From: Rhynchosporium graminicola
Lineage: Eukaryota > Ascomycota > Leotiomycetes > Helotiales > Ploettnerulaceae
Reading direction: 5' to 3'
NCBI GenBank assembly: GCA_900074885.1
Contig: FJUW01000025.1
Span: forward strand, 510,152-574,151
DNA length: 64,000 nucleotides
Below the pieces are notes generated by a model. The model did not search any database. It saw only the letters and a program-made list of their open reading frames with translations, and had not been told where the DNA came from. A program made the translations under genes and the position numbers. Each line of letters opens with the position of its first letter. Positions within the stretch are counted from its first letter, which is position 1. This document shows, in pieces, positions 47,995-60,775 of this stretch.

Positions 47995-50900
47995 TCATTG
48001 CATCACACTCTGTCTCCATCGCTCAACCATGTCGAGCTGATTTTGATTTAACGGTTCCATACCTTGCCCCATTGGCATACCCCTAGCCATGTTCATCGGC
48101 AGTGCATTTGGATTGTATCCCATGCCCATCTGCATAGCGTATTGGCTGGCGAAAGGCATCATCATCTGATTGTTGAAGCCGTTAGGATTGTAAACATTGA
48201 AGTTACCAATGCTAGGCTGCGGAAAGAGACCATTGCCACCATAAATATTGTATGGAACTTGCTGCTGAGCCTGAGGCAGTGGCGTAGGAACGATGCCTCC
48301 TCGACCATTGTTGAACTGGCCTCTTTTAAAATCACTGGAAGGAGTCCTATCCGCCTGAGCTGCTGGACGATTCGGAGTGCCGAGATTGAGCATTATGCTT
48401 GATCTACGTGCGCTACTCTTCTCATGCAGACCAAGAAGACCTGTTGCGGGCTTCTGATAGTTGACAATACGATCAGCACCAGCGGAAGGATGAGCCTGGA
48501 GAATGTCGGCCATGCTGCGACGATTTCTGAGCTCAGGTCTTTCTGATTGATTATCGCCTGTTATACCAACTTCTAGAATTTGCGCTGCGCGCTCGGCTTG
48601 AAGACGTTTGCGACGCTGTCCTAGAGTTTCCTCCTCTTCTGAGGGCGGGGAAGGGGCCGCCTCTTTGCCCTTCCCTTTGTCCTTTGCGTTATGAAGGTTG
48701 CCTCCAAATTGACTCATCATTTCCGAGGCGAAGTCCCCGGATATGGGCCTGGCAGTTGGTAGACCATTTTCGTTGCCACCTTCTCCTTGGCATAACCTTT
48801 CTTGGGGTGTTTCCCCTTCGGCTTGAGGGGGTGCTGGCCCCGAAAGATTCATCGTCGTGGCAGCACGACCTCCTAATGGCCGGCCTTGTAGACGATTCCG
48901 TCTTTGACTGAGTGGCTCGTTATCTTCCATGTCTCGCCTCTCCATTAGACCCATAGGCCGGCTCATATCTCGCATTTGCGATTTCTTGGCGTATAACACA
49001 GCTAAAGGCACATCTTCATCACTGCCCTCGCCATCTTCCTGAGCTTGAACCGCTGGGTCCTCCCAGGCAAGGTTGATTCTCTTTCCCCTCCGTGATTTTT
49101 GCTCCACTTGTGCAACAGCATCTATTTCCAATAGAGTTGAGTGCATGCCGTTTGGGTATGCTGTGGCCAAAGGTCGAGTTCGCTGCTTCTGCTGCTGCTT
49201 CCTTAACTGCAATTCGGCAAGCAAAGTTGTAGGAGCGCCACAATACATCTCATCGTCGCGATGTCCCTCAGCAGGTTCCTCGTCATCTCCATCCTTTCCC
49301 CCATGACCAAAGTCGCCGCTAACTCCACGTGAGCGAGCATCACCATCAGCGTGGTTTAGAGGAGTCGTATCTTTGGCTTTGTCTTCATCCTCGTCGTCGT
49401 CAAGTGGCATCCTGACCGCGCTTTCTACAACACCCGACATTATAGCGGGATGTGTGTTCGAAGCTAGCAAGTCACTGGTGCTGTTCCGTTTCCCGCGTAG
49501 CATGTTGAAGGAACTTGTGCGCTTCTTCTGAGTGTCGAATAACTGGCTAGTACTTTGACTGTTTCGCAACTGTGTTCGACCGTACACTTCAGCACCAAGA
49601 TGACCTGCAAAAGCGTGGTCTGTGAAAGCACTTACAGGCGCATGTGCAGAGGCGTCAAGAATACTATCCAGAGTTGCCACGGCGGATTTATCTTTGAGTT
49701 GAACCACTTCACTGGGTCCCGGGAGATCGAAAAAGGTAGTCGCGCGTAGCTGAGGGGGCATATGTGAAACATCCTGTGTGAGTCGACGTCCGCCCATTAT
49801 GGCTCTTTGGTGCCGAGCCATATATTCTTGGTGATGGCTATCGTCATCCACTGCCAAGTCCTTCTTTGCTTCGTTCTCAAGCACGTCAGGCAGCCAAATC
49901 GCGGATTGTCGAGCTGCTGCGGGCAGTCCGCTCATGACTTGCGATCTCCTTTGGTTTCTTGCCATCGCAGAAGGGTTTTTCGACAGCTTCTGGGGTAAAT
50001 TGAGCATCATTGGTACCGGTGCGGGATAATAGACCATTTGTTGGCCAGTGCCTGGATCTGCGTATGACTGAGGCCTAGGTAGAGAGGCCGTGGAAAGTCT
50101 GTTACCGGATGAAGCCCTTCTCTGCGCATCTTCATCTGAACGAATTGAATCGATGCCAGAGACCCTTCTCTGATAATCATTCTGGGCCAAGCCATGGATA
50201 TTTCTTATGTAGTCCGGGTCGCCGATGTCTCTCAAATTATAGTCGGGTATTGGTGCACCATGTTCACCATCGAAATCCTCCCATATCTTAGCCTGCTCAA
50301 TGGTATTCATCGACGCAGAAGTAGTTGGCCGATCAGCCTCGACACTCCTTTTCAGTGAGGCATCTGTCGTATTAGGACTTTCGAGCTTATCTACCACTGG
50401 CCGTGTAAGGGTTGAGGAGTGTTCGTCTTGTTCGGCAATGGACGCAGTTTGATTGAGGTCGGCCGGTGGTAATGAGAAATTGGGGAAGGACATGTTGACG
50501 AAGGAGTCGAGCGGTCTCCCCTCCATTTCAGGCTCTGGTCGAGAGCCATATTTGGAACTCTTTGAGGCAGATCTTGCACGAGTATCAGTGGTGAACGAGC
50601 TCTTTGGAGACATTATGAATCCCGCTGGAGAGTAGCCTCCTGATCGTGCTGCCGAGTTGACCTCAACAATGGACGAAGCGTTAGAAACCTGGCGAGATAT
50701 GGCTTGCATGCCCTGCGAAGATAATAATGATGATCTACGACTATCGTTGCGCTTTTGTTCGTCGTGAAGTTCTTTTATGGCATCGTCAATCGAGGAGGTC
50801 ATGCTCAAGCGTTCTGCGGTCCTCTCGAGCTGCTCTATGTTACCCGTGTATGCGCCCTTGAGGACCTGTAAATCGGGTGTGGGGTGTCTAAGAGCTGGTT

Positions 50901-51414
50901 TGCGGCCAGGAGATGTTTGTGCTGTAGGATCGTACGACTGTGACCGTTTTGCGGTGGCTGGAGGAATGTGGCATCGGCGTGGTTGAGACCGCGATGTTTC
51001 GCTTGGTAAACTCCCCTTCGATGTTGACCCAAGATCAGCATCATCTGGAAAATCGTCGCTGTCAATCATGTCATAGCTGGTGCTGCGTGTGCTCCTGGAA
51101 CTGAGTGAAGTGATGGAGTTGACCAAGTAATTCAATCCTCCGAGGGGAGAATAGAACCCACCAGTAAACCTACTACTACTGTTAGTGGTGCTATTCTCGT
51201 TTCCACTTCCACTAGCAGCATGGTAGTTGAAGTTCGTGTCTGGTAAGTCTAATAATAAGATGGGAAGTGGTGGTGGCAACGGTTTCGCGCCGGCTTCTTG
51301 ACGCCTAGGCTTTGTTGGCGATGGATCATCAAGGTCCTGGTCCCGGTCCTGGCCCTGGACTTCTTCGTCCTGATTGTCCAACCTTTGAATCCTCTCATAT
51401 CGCGACATCATCAA
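47995..51414 (-). CDS. Long low-complexity protein, conserved-type, function unknown
   Basis: A single intronless frame of 1139 residues starting MMMSRYERIQRL. It is Ser/Pro/Gln/Asp-rich and probably mostly disordered. Recognisable pieces include a long run of Ser/Arg phosphorylation-type motifs (RRSS, RSQS), an acidic patch DDDEDEDK, and two copies of a short motif, EPLSQRRNRLQ and ETLGQRRKRLQAER. A segment VPLAVLYAKK precedes the first copy. The Met/Asn/Pro-rich C-terminus ends LDMVERWRQSVMQ. I have the impression of an uncharacterised ascomycete protein with conserved C-terminal motif but cannot name it. The long open frame with even codon usage makes the gene itself secure. A GGTA microsatellite lies 220-260 bp upstream of the start. 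Confidence 0.8.
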   Translation of the reverse strand: MMMSRYERIQRLDNQDEEVQGQDRDQDLDDPSPTKPRRQEAGAKPLPPPLPILLLDLPDTNFNYHAASGSGNENSTTNSSSRFTGGFYSPLGGLNYLVNSITSLSSRSTRSTSYDMIDSDDFPDDADLGSTSKGSLPSETSRSQPRRCHIPPATAKRSQSYDPTAQTSPGRKPALRHPTPDLQVLKGAYTGNIEQLERTAERLSMTSSIDDAIKELHDEQKRNDSRRSSLLSSQGMQAISRQVSNASSIVEVNSAARSGGYSPAGFIMSPKSSFTTDTRARSASKSSKYGSRPEPEMEGRPLDSFVNMSFPNFSLPPADLNQTASIAEQDEHSSTLTRPVVDKLESPNTTDASLKRSVEADRPTTSASMNTIEQAKIWEDFDGEHGAPIPDYNLRDIGDPDYIRNIHGLAQNDYQRRVSGIDSIRSDEDAQRRASSGNRLSTASLPRPQSYADPGTGQQMVYYPAPVPMMLNLPQKLSKNPSAMARNQRRSQVMSGLPAAARQSAIWLPDVLENEAKKDLAVDDDSHHQEYMARHQRAIMGGRRLTQDVSHMPPQLRATTFFDLPGPSEVVQLKDKSAVATLDSILDASAHAPVSAFTDHAFAGHLGAEVYGRTQLRNSQSTSQLFDTQKKRTSSFNMLRGKRNSTSDLLASNTHPAIMSGVVESAVRMPLDDDEDEDKAKDTTPLNHADGDARSRGVSGDFGHGGKDGDDEEPAEGHRDDEMYCGAPTTLLAELQLRKQQQKQRTRPLATAYPNGMHSTLLEIDAVAQVEQKSRRGKRINLAWEDPAVQAQEDGEGSDEDVPLAVLYAKKSQMRDMSRPMGLMERRDMEDNEPLSQRRNRLQGRPLGGRAATTMNLSGPAPPQAEGETPQERLCQGEGGNENGLPTARPISGDFASEMMSQFGGNLHNAKDKGKGKEAAPSPPSEEEETLGQRRKRLQAERAAQILEVGITGDNQSERPELRNRRSMADILQAHPSAGADRIVNYQKPATGLLGLHEKSSARRSSIMLNLGTPNRPAAQADRTPSSDFKRGQFNNGRGGIVPTPLPQAQQQVPYNIYGGNGLFPQPSIGNFNVYNPNGFNNQMMMPFASQYAMQMGMGYNPNALPMNMARGMPMGQGMEPLNQNQLDMVERWRQSVMQ

Positions 51415-51632
51415 TCAAGTTTCCAGGTTGTAGTAGTCGATTTGCTTGTTCCCCGTCACGCGTTCCGTCGTGTGCTCAAAAAGAAAGAAGGAAGTCGAGG
51501 CAGCAATAGCACTACCGGAAGCAGGACACTGCCAACGCCATGGTTCTTAAGACGAACGTTTAGGGGAGGGACGCGATGACTGGCATTCTGGACTCGGCCC
51601 GGCGCGAACTGGGGGTGTTTACGGTTATGTCC

Positions 51633-51671
51633 GTAGGTAGGTAGGTATAGGTAGATAGGTAGATAGGCAAG
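51633..51671. repeat. GGTA/GATA microsatellite in promoter
   Basis: Imperfect GGTA tract with GATA variants, upstream of the 1139-residue protein gene in the same relative orientation as the two other GGTA tracts. Confidence 0.9.
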
Positions 51672-52850
51672 CAGGCTTACTTATGGTACAGAGCCGGTGC
51701 GGTGTGTCTTTTTACCTTTTCTTTTTTGGTCCTAATTAAAAAGCGTTGACGTGGGCAGGGGCAGCGGATGAAGTCTATCCAAATATGGTTCACTGCGTCG
51801 AAATTGGGCTGGTTACATGCCTGTAACCACCTCTTTTAGTCTAGGATAGTTTAGGAGACGCACTGCGCCTCAACGGAGAAAATATAGATAGCTTCAAATT
51901 TCCCGATGGGACCTTTATCTGTTTTGAACCCAATTGGGAACTACGAAGTTCCTCTGTGAGCTGACAAGAGGAACAGAAACTTGGTAAGTCAAGACTTATA
52001 GTGAAGAGAAATTCCATCTCATCCCCAAAGTGTAGAATCAAATAAGAAGTCTCATAGCTTCGAGAAAGCCTTATGATTCTCTTGAAACCGCTCGGCTTCC
52101 TTATATCAATTGCTCGACTGGTTGGTTTACAGACGAAACACTACAGGTTCAGGTCAGCGTATGAAGCTATAGCTGTCTGTTGCAACTCCGCAACTCCATC
52201 CGAAACCTTTCTCTACCACTTGACTTTCCTTTCCTTGAAAGCCTACTTGGACACTTTGTGCTTGAATCGTGGGGATCTTCGCATGGCGTATGGCTGGCTC
52301 ATGGCACATCTTGAACTTTCTCGGTAGATCTCTACTGACAACAACAATGAGATGAAACGTCAAACCAGATTGCTCTCCAGACGCGCAAGTTCCGGATGAA
52401 TTGAAACTTCAGATCAAACGGATGTGTTACTACATTTCGAAGAGAGCATCCCGTAGCGCAGATGATTTGATCTATGAAGATGTTTCTTGCTTGCATGTCT
52501 TCCATCTTACTGTTTGTTTTGTTGCTGGCTGTTAAATACTTGGGTATGAGTCTCAATGTATACTGATCGTCGAATCGATCATTGAAGTTCAAGTCCACGA
52601 TGCTTCCAGAAGACTTCGTCTATCTATGCCACCCTGGTAAAAATTTATATTGGGGTAGTAAGCTGAGATGTGTTCTGCAGCCAACCGGTACCACTCACCG
52701 GTACTGTGCCACAGGAACGCGTGGAAGCGAGGCCGTTGGACATCACACGACATGATAAGAATAGAAGACGCGAGATACCCCTGTATTCTGTCACACGACG
52801 TCAATTGCTTATACTTAGTACTATGGGTAAATAATGTATAATTCTAGGCC
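51672..52850. other. Spacer at the edge of the TA-rich block
   Basis: Short open frames only (up to 88 codons on either strand). The base composition is still ordinary; it changes abruptly near 52,850. No gene supported. Confidence 0.5.
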
Positions 52851-52892
52851 GTGCACACTAGATACTTAGCAATGCTGCTTTTATTCTTTTCT

Positions 52893-53775
52893 CTAGTATT
52901 TTATATAGGCACCTTCAGCTTTAATCACTGCCTTATATCTCTCTAGCATTTCCCGAATTAATTCTCTTATCCTTTCAAGTGTTATTGACTCCTACGCTTC
53001 TAGTACAACTTCTCGTAGTCTCTTATAAGACCGGTATACCTCAGGATAGTTTGCCTTAATATAATCTTTCATATTATCCTATATAGTCTCAATTGGATTC
53101 AAATCAGGGGAGTTCGCGGGCTAGTAGATAGGAGTAATACCTATTACTTCAAATATAGAAGTTATAAACTTAGAAGCATACCCTTTTACGTTATCTTATT
53201 GAAATTCAAGTTCCGGGTACTCTAATAAGAGCTCTTAAATTAAAGGAACGATAATTCCAGAGTAAGACCCTTCGTTAATCGTCTCCTAATCCTTCTCCTA
53301 AAATAACCCCTTATGCCGGCTGTATTTCCCTGATATCGTGCCCTAGAATATCCACCCGATCTTCCTCTGATATCGAGCCTCTATGTAATCAGGGTGGTAT
53401 TCCTCCTTGTAGCTAACCTTCCGTGTAACTTACTCCTTAGTATATTTCCCGGGTTATACCTACGTCTCGTTACTCTAAACGACTAAAAACTACTAATCTT
53501 CTGTCTAATTTTCGTACTCGATAGCCTACTAAAGTCGTATAATTTGATTTATATAAGAGAGGTCAGGTTTTCGGCGTGTAATCCGTCGAGTAAAGCCTTC
53601 CTTCTTAAAAGTAGTACAGATAGCAAAAAGGCTTATATCCTACTTCAAAATCGAAGGAATTTCGACCTAGAGAGTACAGCGGTTAGCCCTTGAGCTAGTA
53701 ACCTATTTGATAAGGTGTTTTCGTTGCGGAGTGTGACGACTGGTCAGGTTTGGAGGTCTCTCCCTATTGGTAGAA
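52893..53775 (-). mobile_element. Decayed Tc1/mariner transposase
   Basis: Read on the minus strand, one frame from about 53,760 down to 52,893 keeps the order of a Tc1-like DDE transposase. ITRRKPDLS and a block resembling the first catalytic region come first. Then come QRKIGWIF (Trp codons now stops), GKYSRHKG, and QQDNVKGYASKF, which contains the second Asp. PANSPDLNPIE follows with the downstream catalytic Glu, then DNMKDYIKANYPEVY and a terminal AEGAYIKY. About 290 codons are covered, against roughly 340 for a full protein, so the N-terminus is missing or unrecognised. In-frame stops fall at Trp or Gln positions. No terminal inverted repeats were found with confidence. Not functional. 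Confidence 0.85.
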
Positions 53776-56700
53776 ACACTTACTACTAAGCGAGATTACA
53801 CGAGTAGAGTTTAGGGGCCCCTTTTTATATATATACTTCTATTCTCTCTCTACTTCTTCACTCCTTAGTTATAGATTCTTAAGTGATTCTTACTACTTCA
53901 TATTCATAGTAATATAAGGTCTTATTACTTAGGTAGTTTTGAGACCTTTCTAGAGTAAGCGTTATATTATATATAACTCTTTTACTTAAATCTAAGAAGA
54001 TAGTAAATATCTACTTATATTATACCTCTATACCTAGAGCTACTAAACGCAAGAGACTAAACTATAAAGAGAAAGCATATACTAAGTATAAACTTAAAGA
54101 ATAGAAACTAAACCGAAGTAACATAAGTCAAATAAATCAAATACAAGTTCTCCGACTCCCTCTACTTCCTATTCTTTAGCGACTCGTAATACTCGCTATA
54201 ACCTACCTCTCTCTATAGTAAAGAGTACTCGCGATAACGCCTCGTCCGAGTTAAGCTCCCTAACTCCTATTATAATTAATAAACTTACTAAGTCGCTAAA
54301 CCTCCCCGATAATACCCTTATATCAATAGTAACTATAAGTAATTCATAGGAAGACCGCGCTTACTAGCTATAAGAGGCAGAAAGGAAGCTTGCGGAGGAG
54401 AGATAATTAAACGCCGACTTATCTATAGAACTACGCTAATTATAGGACGAGTTCCTGGAATTACGCTAGTTAACTGCCTAGCGCTCTACTAAGTCTATAT
54501 CGTTTAATAACGTTTAATCGCGTATAATACTACTATTATTAATTGAAGAAGATAACGCTACTCTTACGCCTAATAATCGTCGTTAAGAATAATCTACTAG
54601 AGGAATATTATTAATATTATATACTATATATATAGAGAAGATACCGAACCTTCTAAATAAGCTCTCTAATAGAATCGACTACTCTCTAAAACTCTAGGAA
54701 ATATAGATACGTAACGCCCTCCGGCGCTACTCTAGCTACTTTATCGATAAAGATTACCATAAAGATTAGTTACTTAACTAAAAAGAAGGAATAGCTAGAA
54801 CTTACATAGAACTCTCGTTCTTAGAACTAGAATATAACGAAGAAGGTAGTATAATCGATTCACTCGATATGATTACTTAACTTATCTCCTTCTTATCTAA
54901 TCTATATAACTAATAAACTATAAGAGCTAGCTACTCCGCGCTAAAGATAGATTATAAGTAGACCTTCTGGACGTTCTACTACGAGTTTTATACGCTAGCT
55001 CGTAAAGCTAGAGTAAATAATCAATCGACTCTGAAAATAGACTTATAGGAGAAGCTACTTATATAGCTACGGAAATAGCTTTTCTAATAGTACTGAACGT
55101 TAAGGATACTAGAAGAATACGTTAAGGCTATATAAGCTAAAGACTAAGGTCAATTTATTAAAAAGACCTATTATTCCGAGTCTTCAGCTAAGGCTAGCGC
55201 GACTCGGGAACGCCCTATAAATACCTCCTCTTAGTGCTATAGTACTAACTCCTCTTCTTATCCGCAAATTAGTCTTCTTACGCCCGAGAATACTAGTGCG
55301 ATTAGTAAATAAGTACTATACTCTATACGAAATAATACGCCTCGTGTATAATCGCTAGCGAATACTCCTCGTTACTTTACGCCTATCTTATATCTACGCT
55401 TATTATCAGCTCGACCTAATACTCCGTATCGAATTAATATAATTGATACTAATAATAACGTTTATAGCGAGTCAGAAGATAATAATAATAAAGAGACGTA
55501 TAATAATACCTAGGAGTATATTAAACCGCTAGTAAAAGACTACGCCTAGGGAAAGACTCTTTCCTAGGTAGTATACGAGATATACGATATCTTAACCTTA
55601 TGAAGCTTCTTAGTAGTTAATCGTTTACTATACGTGCTACTCTTACTAAGAATAGACTCTTATATAAGCTACTCGTACTTCTCGATTCTGGAGCTAATAA
55701 ATACTATTTTATTAATCGTTCTTTTCTTAAATCTCTTTCCTTCTTCTTAAAACCTTTAATTTACTCTCTACTAAACGCAATTCCTATTAAAGGCTTTAAT
55801 AGCGTTAATAGTAGTACTATTAGTCACTATATAATACTTAATTTAATAGTAGATCGTCGCGTTTAGGTATTTACCCCTTTTCTTATTATTACTCTCAGAA
55901 ACTATAGTATTATACTCGGAAGGACCTGGCTTTCGGAATATTAAGTACTCTTAGATGCCTCTAAACGATAGATCATTTAGCTACTATATACTCCTCCTAA
56001 TAACGTTTATAGCTCTCCGATCGAGATTAAGGACTTACGTAAATACTATACTTATTAGCGCTACTAATATAACGCTAACGAACGAAACGAACGCCTTAAT
56101 TAGTTCTGGGAAGCGTATAAGGAATAGCGAAGCGTAGCTAACTCTCTTATTAATATTCGAGCTATTATTAACTCTATCTCTATTATCAAACGACTATTAC
56201 TAGCTCGGAAGCGCACTTCTAGGGAGACTTATAGCTATAAAAACATTTAAAACTCTCCCCTAGAGAGTGTTCTATAGGTAACTAACCCTCTGTTACTACT
56301 ACCGATCAGTTAGGACTATTTCTCTAGCGTTTATATTACTTATTATAGATATAATAAGCCTAAGTGTTTATTATCTAAAGAACGAGAATAGAGTAGTAAA
56401 AAGAGGTCTTTATACTCTAGAGAGACTACTAATATATAGCCGAAGTACGTATAATTTAGTAATATTATCGCTTATATCCCGCGTAAATCTCTACTTTAAC
56501 TCTAATTAGAAGTCTCTACGTTAAAGACCTACGTATAAGACTACGCCTATATAATTAATACTATAGACTAATAGTTACTCGGAAAACTATCACGCGACTT
56601 AATAGAAGCTACTTAAAGTATAAAAATAGCTACTATAATATTTCGGAAGCGATAAAGATCACCTCGTGTGCTTAGACCTCTTCTAGAGCCTCCTGCGCTA

Positions 56701-57106
56701 GAGATTTATATAATTAGTAGCTTAGCTTTCTATCTCTTATATAAATACTAGAAGTCTTCTAACGATAAGATCTTCTCTACTACTTTTCACGAGATAAATA
56801 AGTTTCTTAACGACCGAATCGCAGTTTAGTAATACGATACTACTATTATATCTTTAATTATTAACCTTACAGAATATCGTAAAACTACTTAATAATTTGC
56901 TATTAGCTTAAGCGAATTAGATTCAGAACTATAGATCTCTTACGAGTATAGCTAGTAGGTATATATCTTTTCTAAGGAAGCTAGCGATATTCTCTTTTCT
57001 TATCGCTTATATAATTACCGAATTAAGCTTAAGGAAGAGGCTAAGAAGAACCTTAAATACTCCCTCTTATATAAGATATTAGCTAAAGAACTTAAAGTCG
57101 TTAAGG

Positions 57107-57111
57107 CGTAT
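57107..57111. other. Target-site duplication, left copy (CGTAT)
   Basis: The 5-bp sequence immediately outside the left LTR, repeated at 61044-61048. Five bases is the usual duplication size for fungal LTR retrotransposons. Confidence 0.85.
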
Positions 57112-57379
57112 TGTAACGACACAAGACTCAAGGCGGTATACAAGCAAGAATAAACAAGTAGGGAGGCTAAGAGCGATCTTATATAGTCTACTACGAAAGA
57201 AATAAAAAGATAAAGAAAGAAGAAGAAGAGAGATAGAGTGTAAGGCACCTTATATATATATGCCGGTACTAGCCTAATACTATACCGAGTCAGATACTAG
57301 TTCTGCCGGGATACCTATGAACTTAGGCCCTAGTATCTATCCTTCTTCTTATATAATATTCAGGTAAGCTATTATTATA
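57112..57379. repeat. Left LTR of nested element
   Basis: Matches the right LTR over its full 268 bp with no gaps. By eye there are about 34 differences, all transitions, as expected when RIP alone has separated the copies. Confidence 0.88.
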
Positions 57380-60300
57380 TTACCTCCCCCCTAAGAAGAG
57401 CTTAACCCTAAGCTCGGAAGGTTATAGTTTATACTAGAATTAGTCTTTATTATAACTATTTTTATCGATATTCGCGTAATAGGCGCTAGCCGCTCTTTAG
57501 TAATAGTAAATTCTTTATCAGGTTCTAACTAGTTACATCGCTATAATAGTACTATATTAGTTATAGCTTCCAAATCGGGCAGTAAGTAGTATTTACTTTA
57601 TCTGTTTACAGTAGGAGTCGAGTTTAAGTAGGGCGTAAGGTATATAAAGGAAAGGGTTTATTAATATTAGAGCCTTTCCTTTTTAACCGCGATAACTACT
57701 TTAACTTATAAGTTTACTCTCCCTAGACTACGATATAGCTCCTAGAGTAAGTATCGTTACTAACTACTATAGTAGTCTACTATAATCTTATATATTAATC
57801 GATCTAATTAACTCTTCTCTTAATATAAGTAAGTTTCCTATCTTAGTTTTAAGAATAGTCCTTAAGTATAATACGAGGGTTTCACGGATCTATAACACTA
57901 ACTCCTATAGTGCCTTTACTAGTTCCTACTAGTGCTCTTTCAGCGGCATATCGTATATATTACTTACGATATATTCGCGCTTTCCTTAAGATAAAGTATA
58001 ATAATACTCCTATTTTAGAACTCTTATACTTATTTAATAAGCCTAACTCTAAGCTTTATAAGTATTATTCGGCGTTAAAGAGTAGTTATAAGTATATAAG
58101 TTACTTAAATATAAACGTAGTTATATATACTAACGCGTTATAGTTACCTAACTATATTAATATAGAGTATACTATTTTATCTGGTTTACTTCCTAGCAGC
58201 GAAGCTAAGGACGCGGAGCTAAATCGGAGTAGTATTATAGCTACCTATAAAGCTATTAATCAGATCTATTATCTCGCGAAATCTGCTACTCTTATTATTA
58301 CGTTAGAGATTACTACTATATAATTAGTAGAGACTTAGGCTTTAAGGCGTTCTATAGAGAAAGTATTTAAGGAGTTAAAGTTTATTAAAGTAATAAGTTA
58401 CGATCTTAAACCCTTAGATACTAGTACGATACTAACGCGATATAAGATTTAGATCTTCTAATAGTCGATTCGGCGGAGTCTAAGTTAATAGCTGAAATAG
58501 TATTAAAGTAGATAAAGGAATTAAATAGTATTATATAGGAATTTATAAAGAAAGCTATATTTAAGGCTACGATATCTAATACTAAGAGAAAGAGGAATTT
58601 GCTTTCTAGTTCAGAGATAGTATTAGATCTAGATACTCCCGGACCCTCTCTAAAGAAGAAAGCCCGTAGGATTAGCTATTATACTTAGTCTACTACTAGA
58701 GCTATATTAGTAGATTTAAGTAAGGAGTTAGATATAGTAGTTCCGGTTCCAGATATTCTAGATTTACTAGAAGCTCTAGAGAACTTAGGAGAGAAAGCTA
58801 ATAAAATAGAAGTAGTTAAAGAAGTAGAGTTTTAGATACGGCGTTATTACGGAGTATAATCGGGGGATTATCCTTAGTAATAAATTCTAATACTAGTAAT
58901 TATAATAGCTTATTATCCTCTAAGTAATTATAATTATCTATTCCGTCTTCCTAGGCCTTAATCTATTATTCTAGTTTACGCGGAAGTCTAGGTTTACTTA
59001 AGTTAGTAGCGTAGAAGTCTCTAAGCTTATATAGAGTACCTATTAAATCGGAAGTATTATACTAAGTTAAGTCCAGGTTATAGCTTAGCTAGCTAACTTA
59101 ATACTTTAGATTACCTCTTAAGAGCTATATAGTAAGTATATCTTATAACTCCTACTCTTCTTAAGTAGCGATAACCTCCGGGGGTAGGTTTAGTAACTCC
59201 TAGCTTAGTAATAAGTCGTCCGGGTTCTTAAAGAGTAATTCGGAGGCGAATATATTATATATAGAAGATCCCGGGAGTAAATCTAGCTTATAGNGAGTAG
59301 TTTATCGAGGAGCTAAGCTTAAGGACTAGTAAGAGGTAGAACTAGTAGTAGTTATAGTAATAATAGTAAGCTTATAGTATTATACCTAGATAGTAGCTTT
59401 CTTAGGATAGGTATATTCTAAGTTATAGTAACGCTTAGTATTAAAAGAAAGTAAGGATCTAACTATAGAAGCGTAGTCCTTATTCTATATTAGTTTAATA
59501 ATAAGAGTTAAAGCGCGTAAGGATAGTATAATCTTATCTTATATATAGAAGAACTACTCCTTCTTTTAAACTTTACCTTAGATAATAGCGCTTTGAAATC
59601 GAATAAAAAACTCGGCGAAAGTCTCGCGTATATAGCCGGGTTATTATATTTCTAGGTAGTAGAAAGCGTTATAGTAGTTATCTTTCTCTAAACTAGTAAG
59701 AAAGTTCTCTTCTAATAAGGAGATTATTTTATTACTAGTTTTAAACTCGTTAGTAAGATACTAAAGCGTAAGATACTCTTTAGCTAATCTAATAACTAGC
59801 TCCTATACGAGAACGCGCCGGGAGAAGTCTGTAAGGTAATAGTCAGCGTTTATAGCTAGCCGGTCTCGTATCAATACTCTCTATTAGAGGAAAGTAGAAT
59901 CTAATCTATTATCTAGGAGTAGGATCTTCTTAGTAAGATAAGACTTCCTAGGGCGTGACTCTACTGATTCGGCGCTAGGAGAGGGAGATAGTTTATTAGG
60001 AATAATATCCTCTCTCTCGGTACTACGTATCGAAATAGAGTTTATTAAGTTATTAAACTCTACTATACGCGGAGATTATAGTATTAGTTCTAGTAGAAGA
60101 GTCGAAGATAAGCGAGGGACCCCTATAAGAAACCTATCTTATATAGAGATTAGTCTATCTATAGTATCTTCTAGAGAGTTATTCTTTTTCTCTTAGTCCG
60201 CTAATCGTTATAAGAGGGAATAGATCAGGTTCGAGTCACCTATAGTAATAGGAGTACTTAGCGATTATACTCTTAGTGAATTTCGCTTTTATTTTCCTTT

Positions 60301-60775
60301 CCTTCTTAGTTAGTACTTCCTTAATAAGGTATTAACGTTCTCTAGAGTAAGAGATATTTAAAGTAAGGAAAGGTATAATAGATTAAGTTCAGAGGTAAAG
60401 CGGGAGGGATCGCGTTAAGTTCCTCTAGAACTAGAGGAGTCTCTAGTTTATTAGTTAAGAGCTATAATAATAGCTTAAAAAGGGGTATATTAGGGCTATT
60501 TCGGCGGCGATATATAGAAATTAAAGTTCCGAGGTATTTATTATACTTTCTTCAAAATCTATCTATAATTCCTTTATACTAAGGGAGTTATTAAAAGAGT
60601 ATTAGTAAAGACCTCCTCTATTATACTATTTATAATAAGCTAAATTAAACCCTGATTCATAATTATCCGAGAGATCTCTAGTATCTTAGCTATATATAAG
60701 TAGTTATCGAATAACTAACTTAGTAGTAAGATATTATAATAAGCTATCTCCGGCTATCTTAATCTTTTTATTTAA

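Noticed and set aside
53732..53740. TGTGACGAC as the start of the outer gypsy 5' LTR
   Set aside because: Similar to the nested element's LTR end, but it lies inside the decayed mariner transposase reading frame, so the match is probably chance.
60225..60245. GGTTCGAGTC resembling a tRNA T-arm
   Set aside because: No acceptor stem or anticodon arm could be folded around it, and it lies in degraded transposon DNA.
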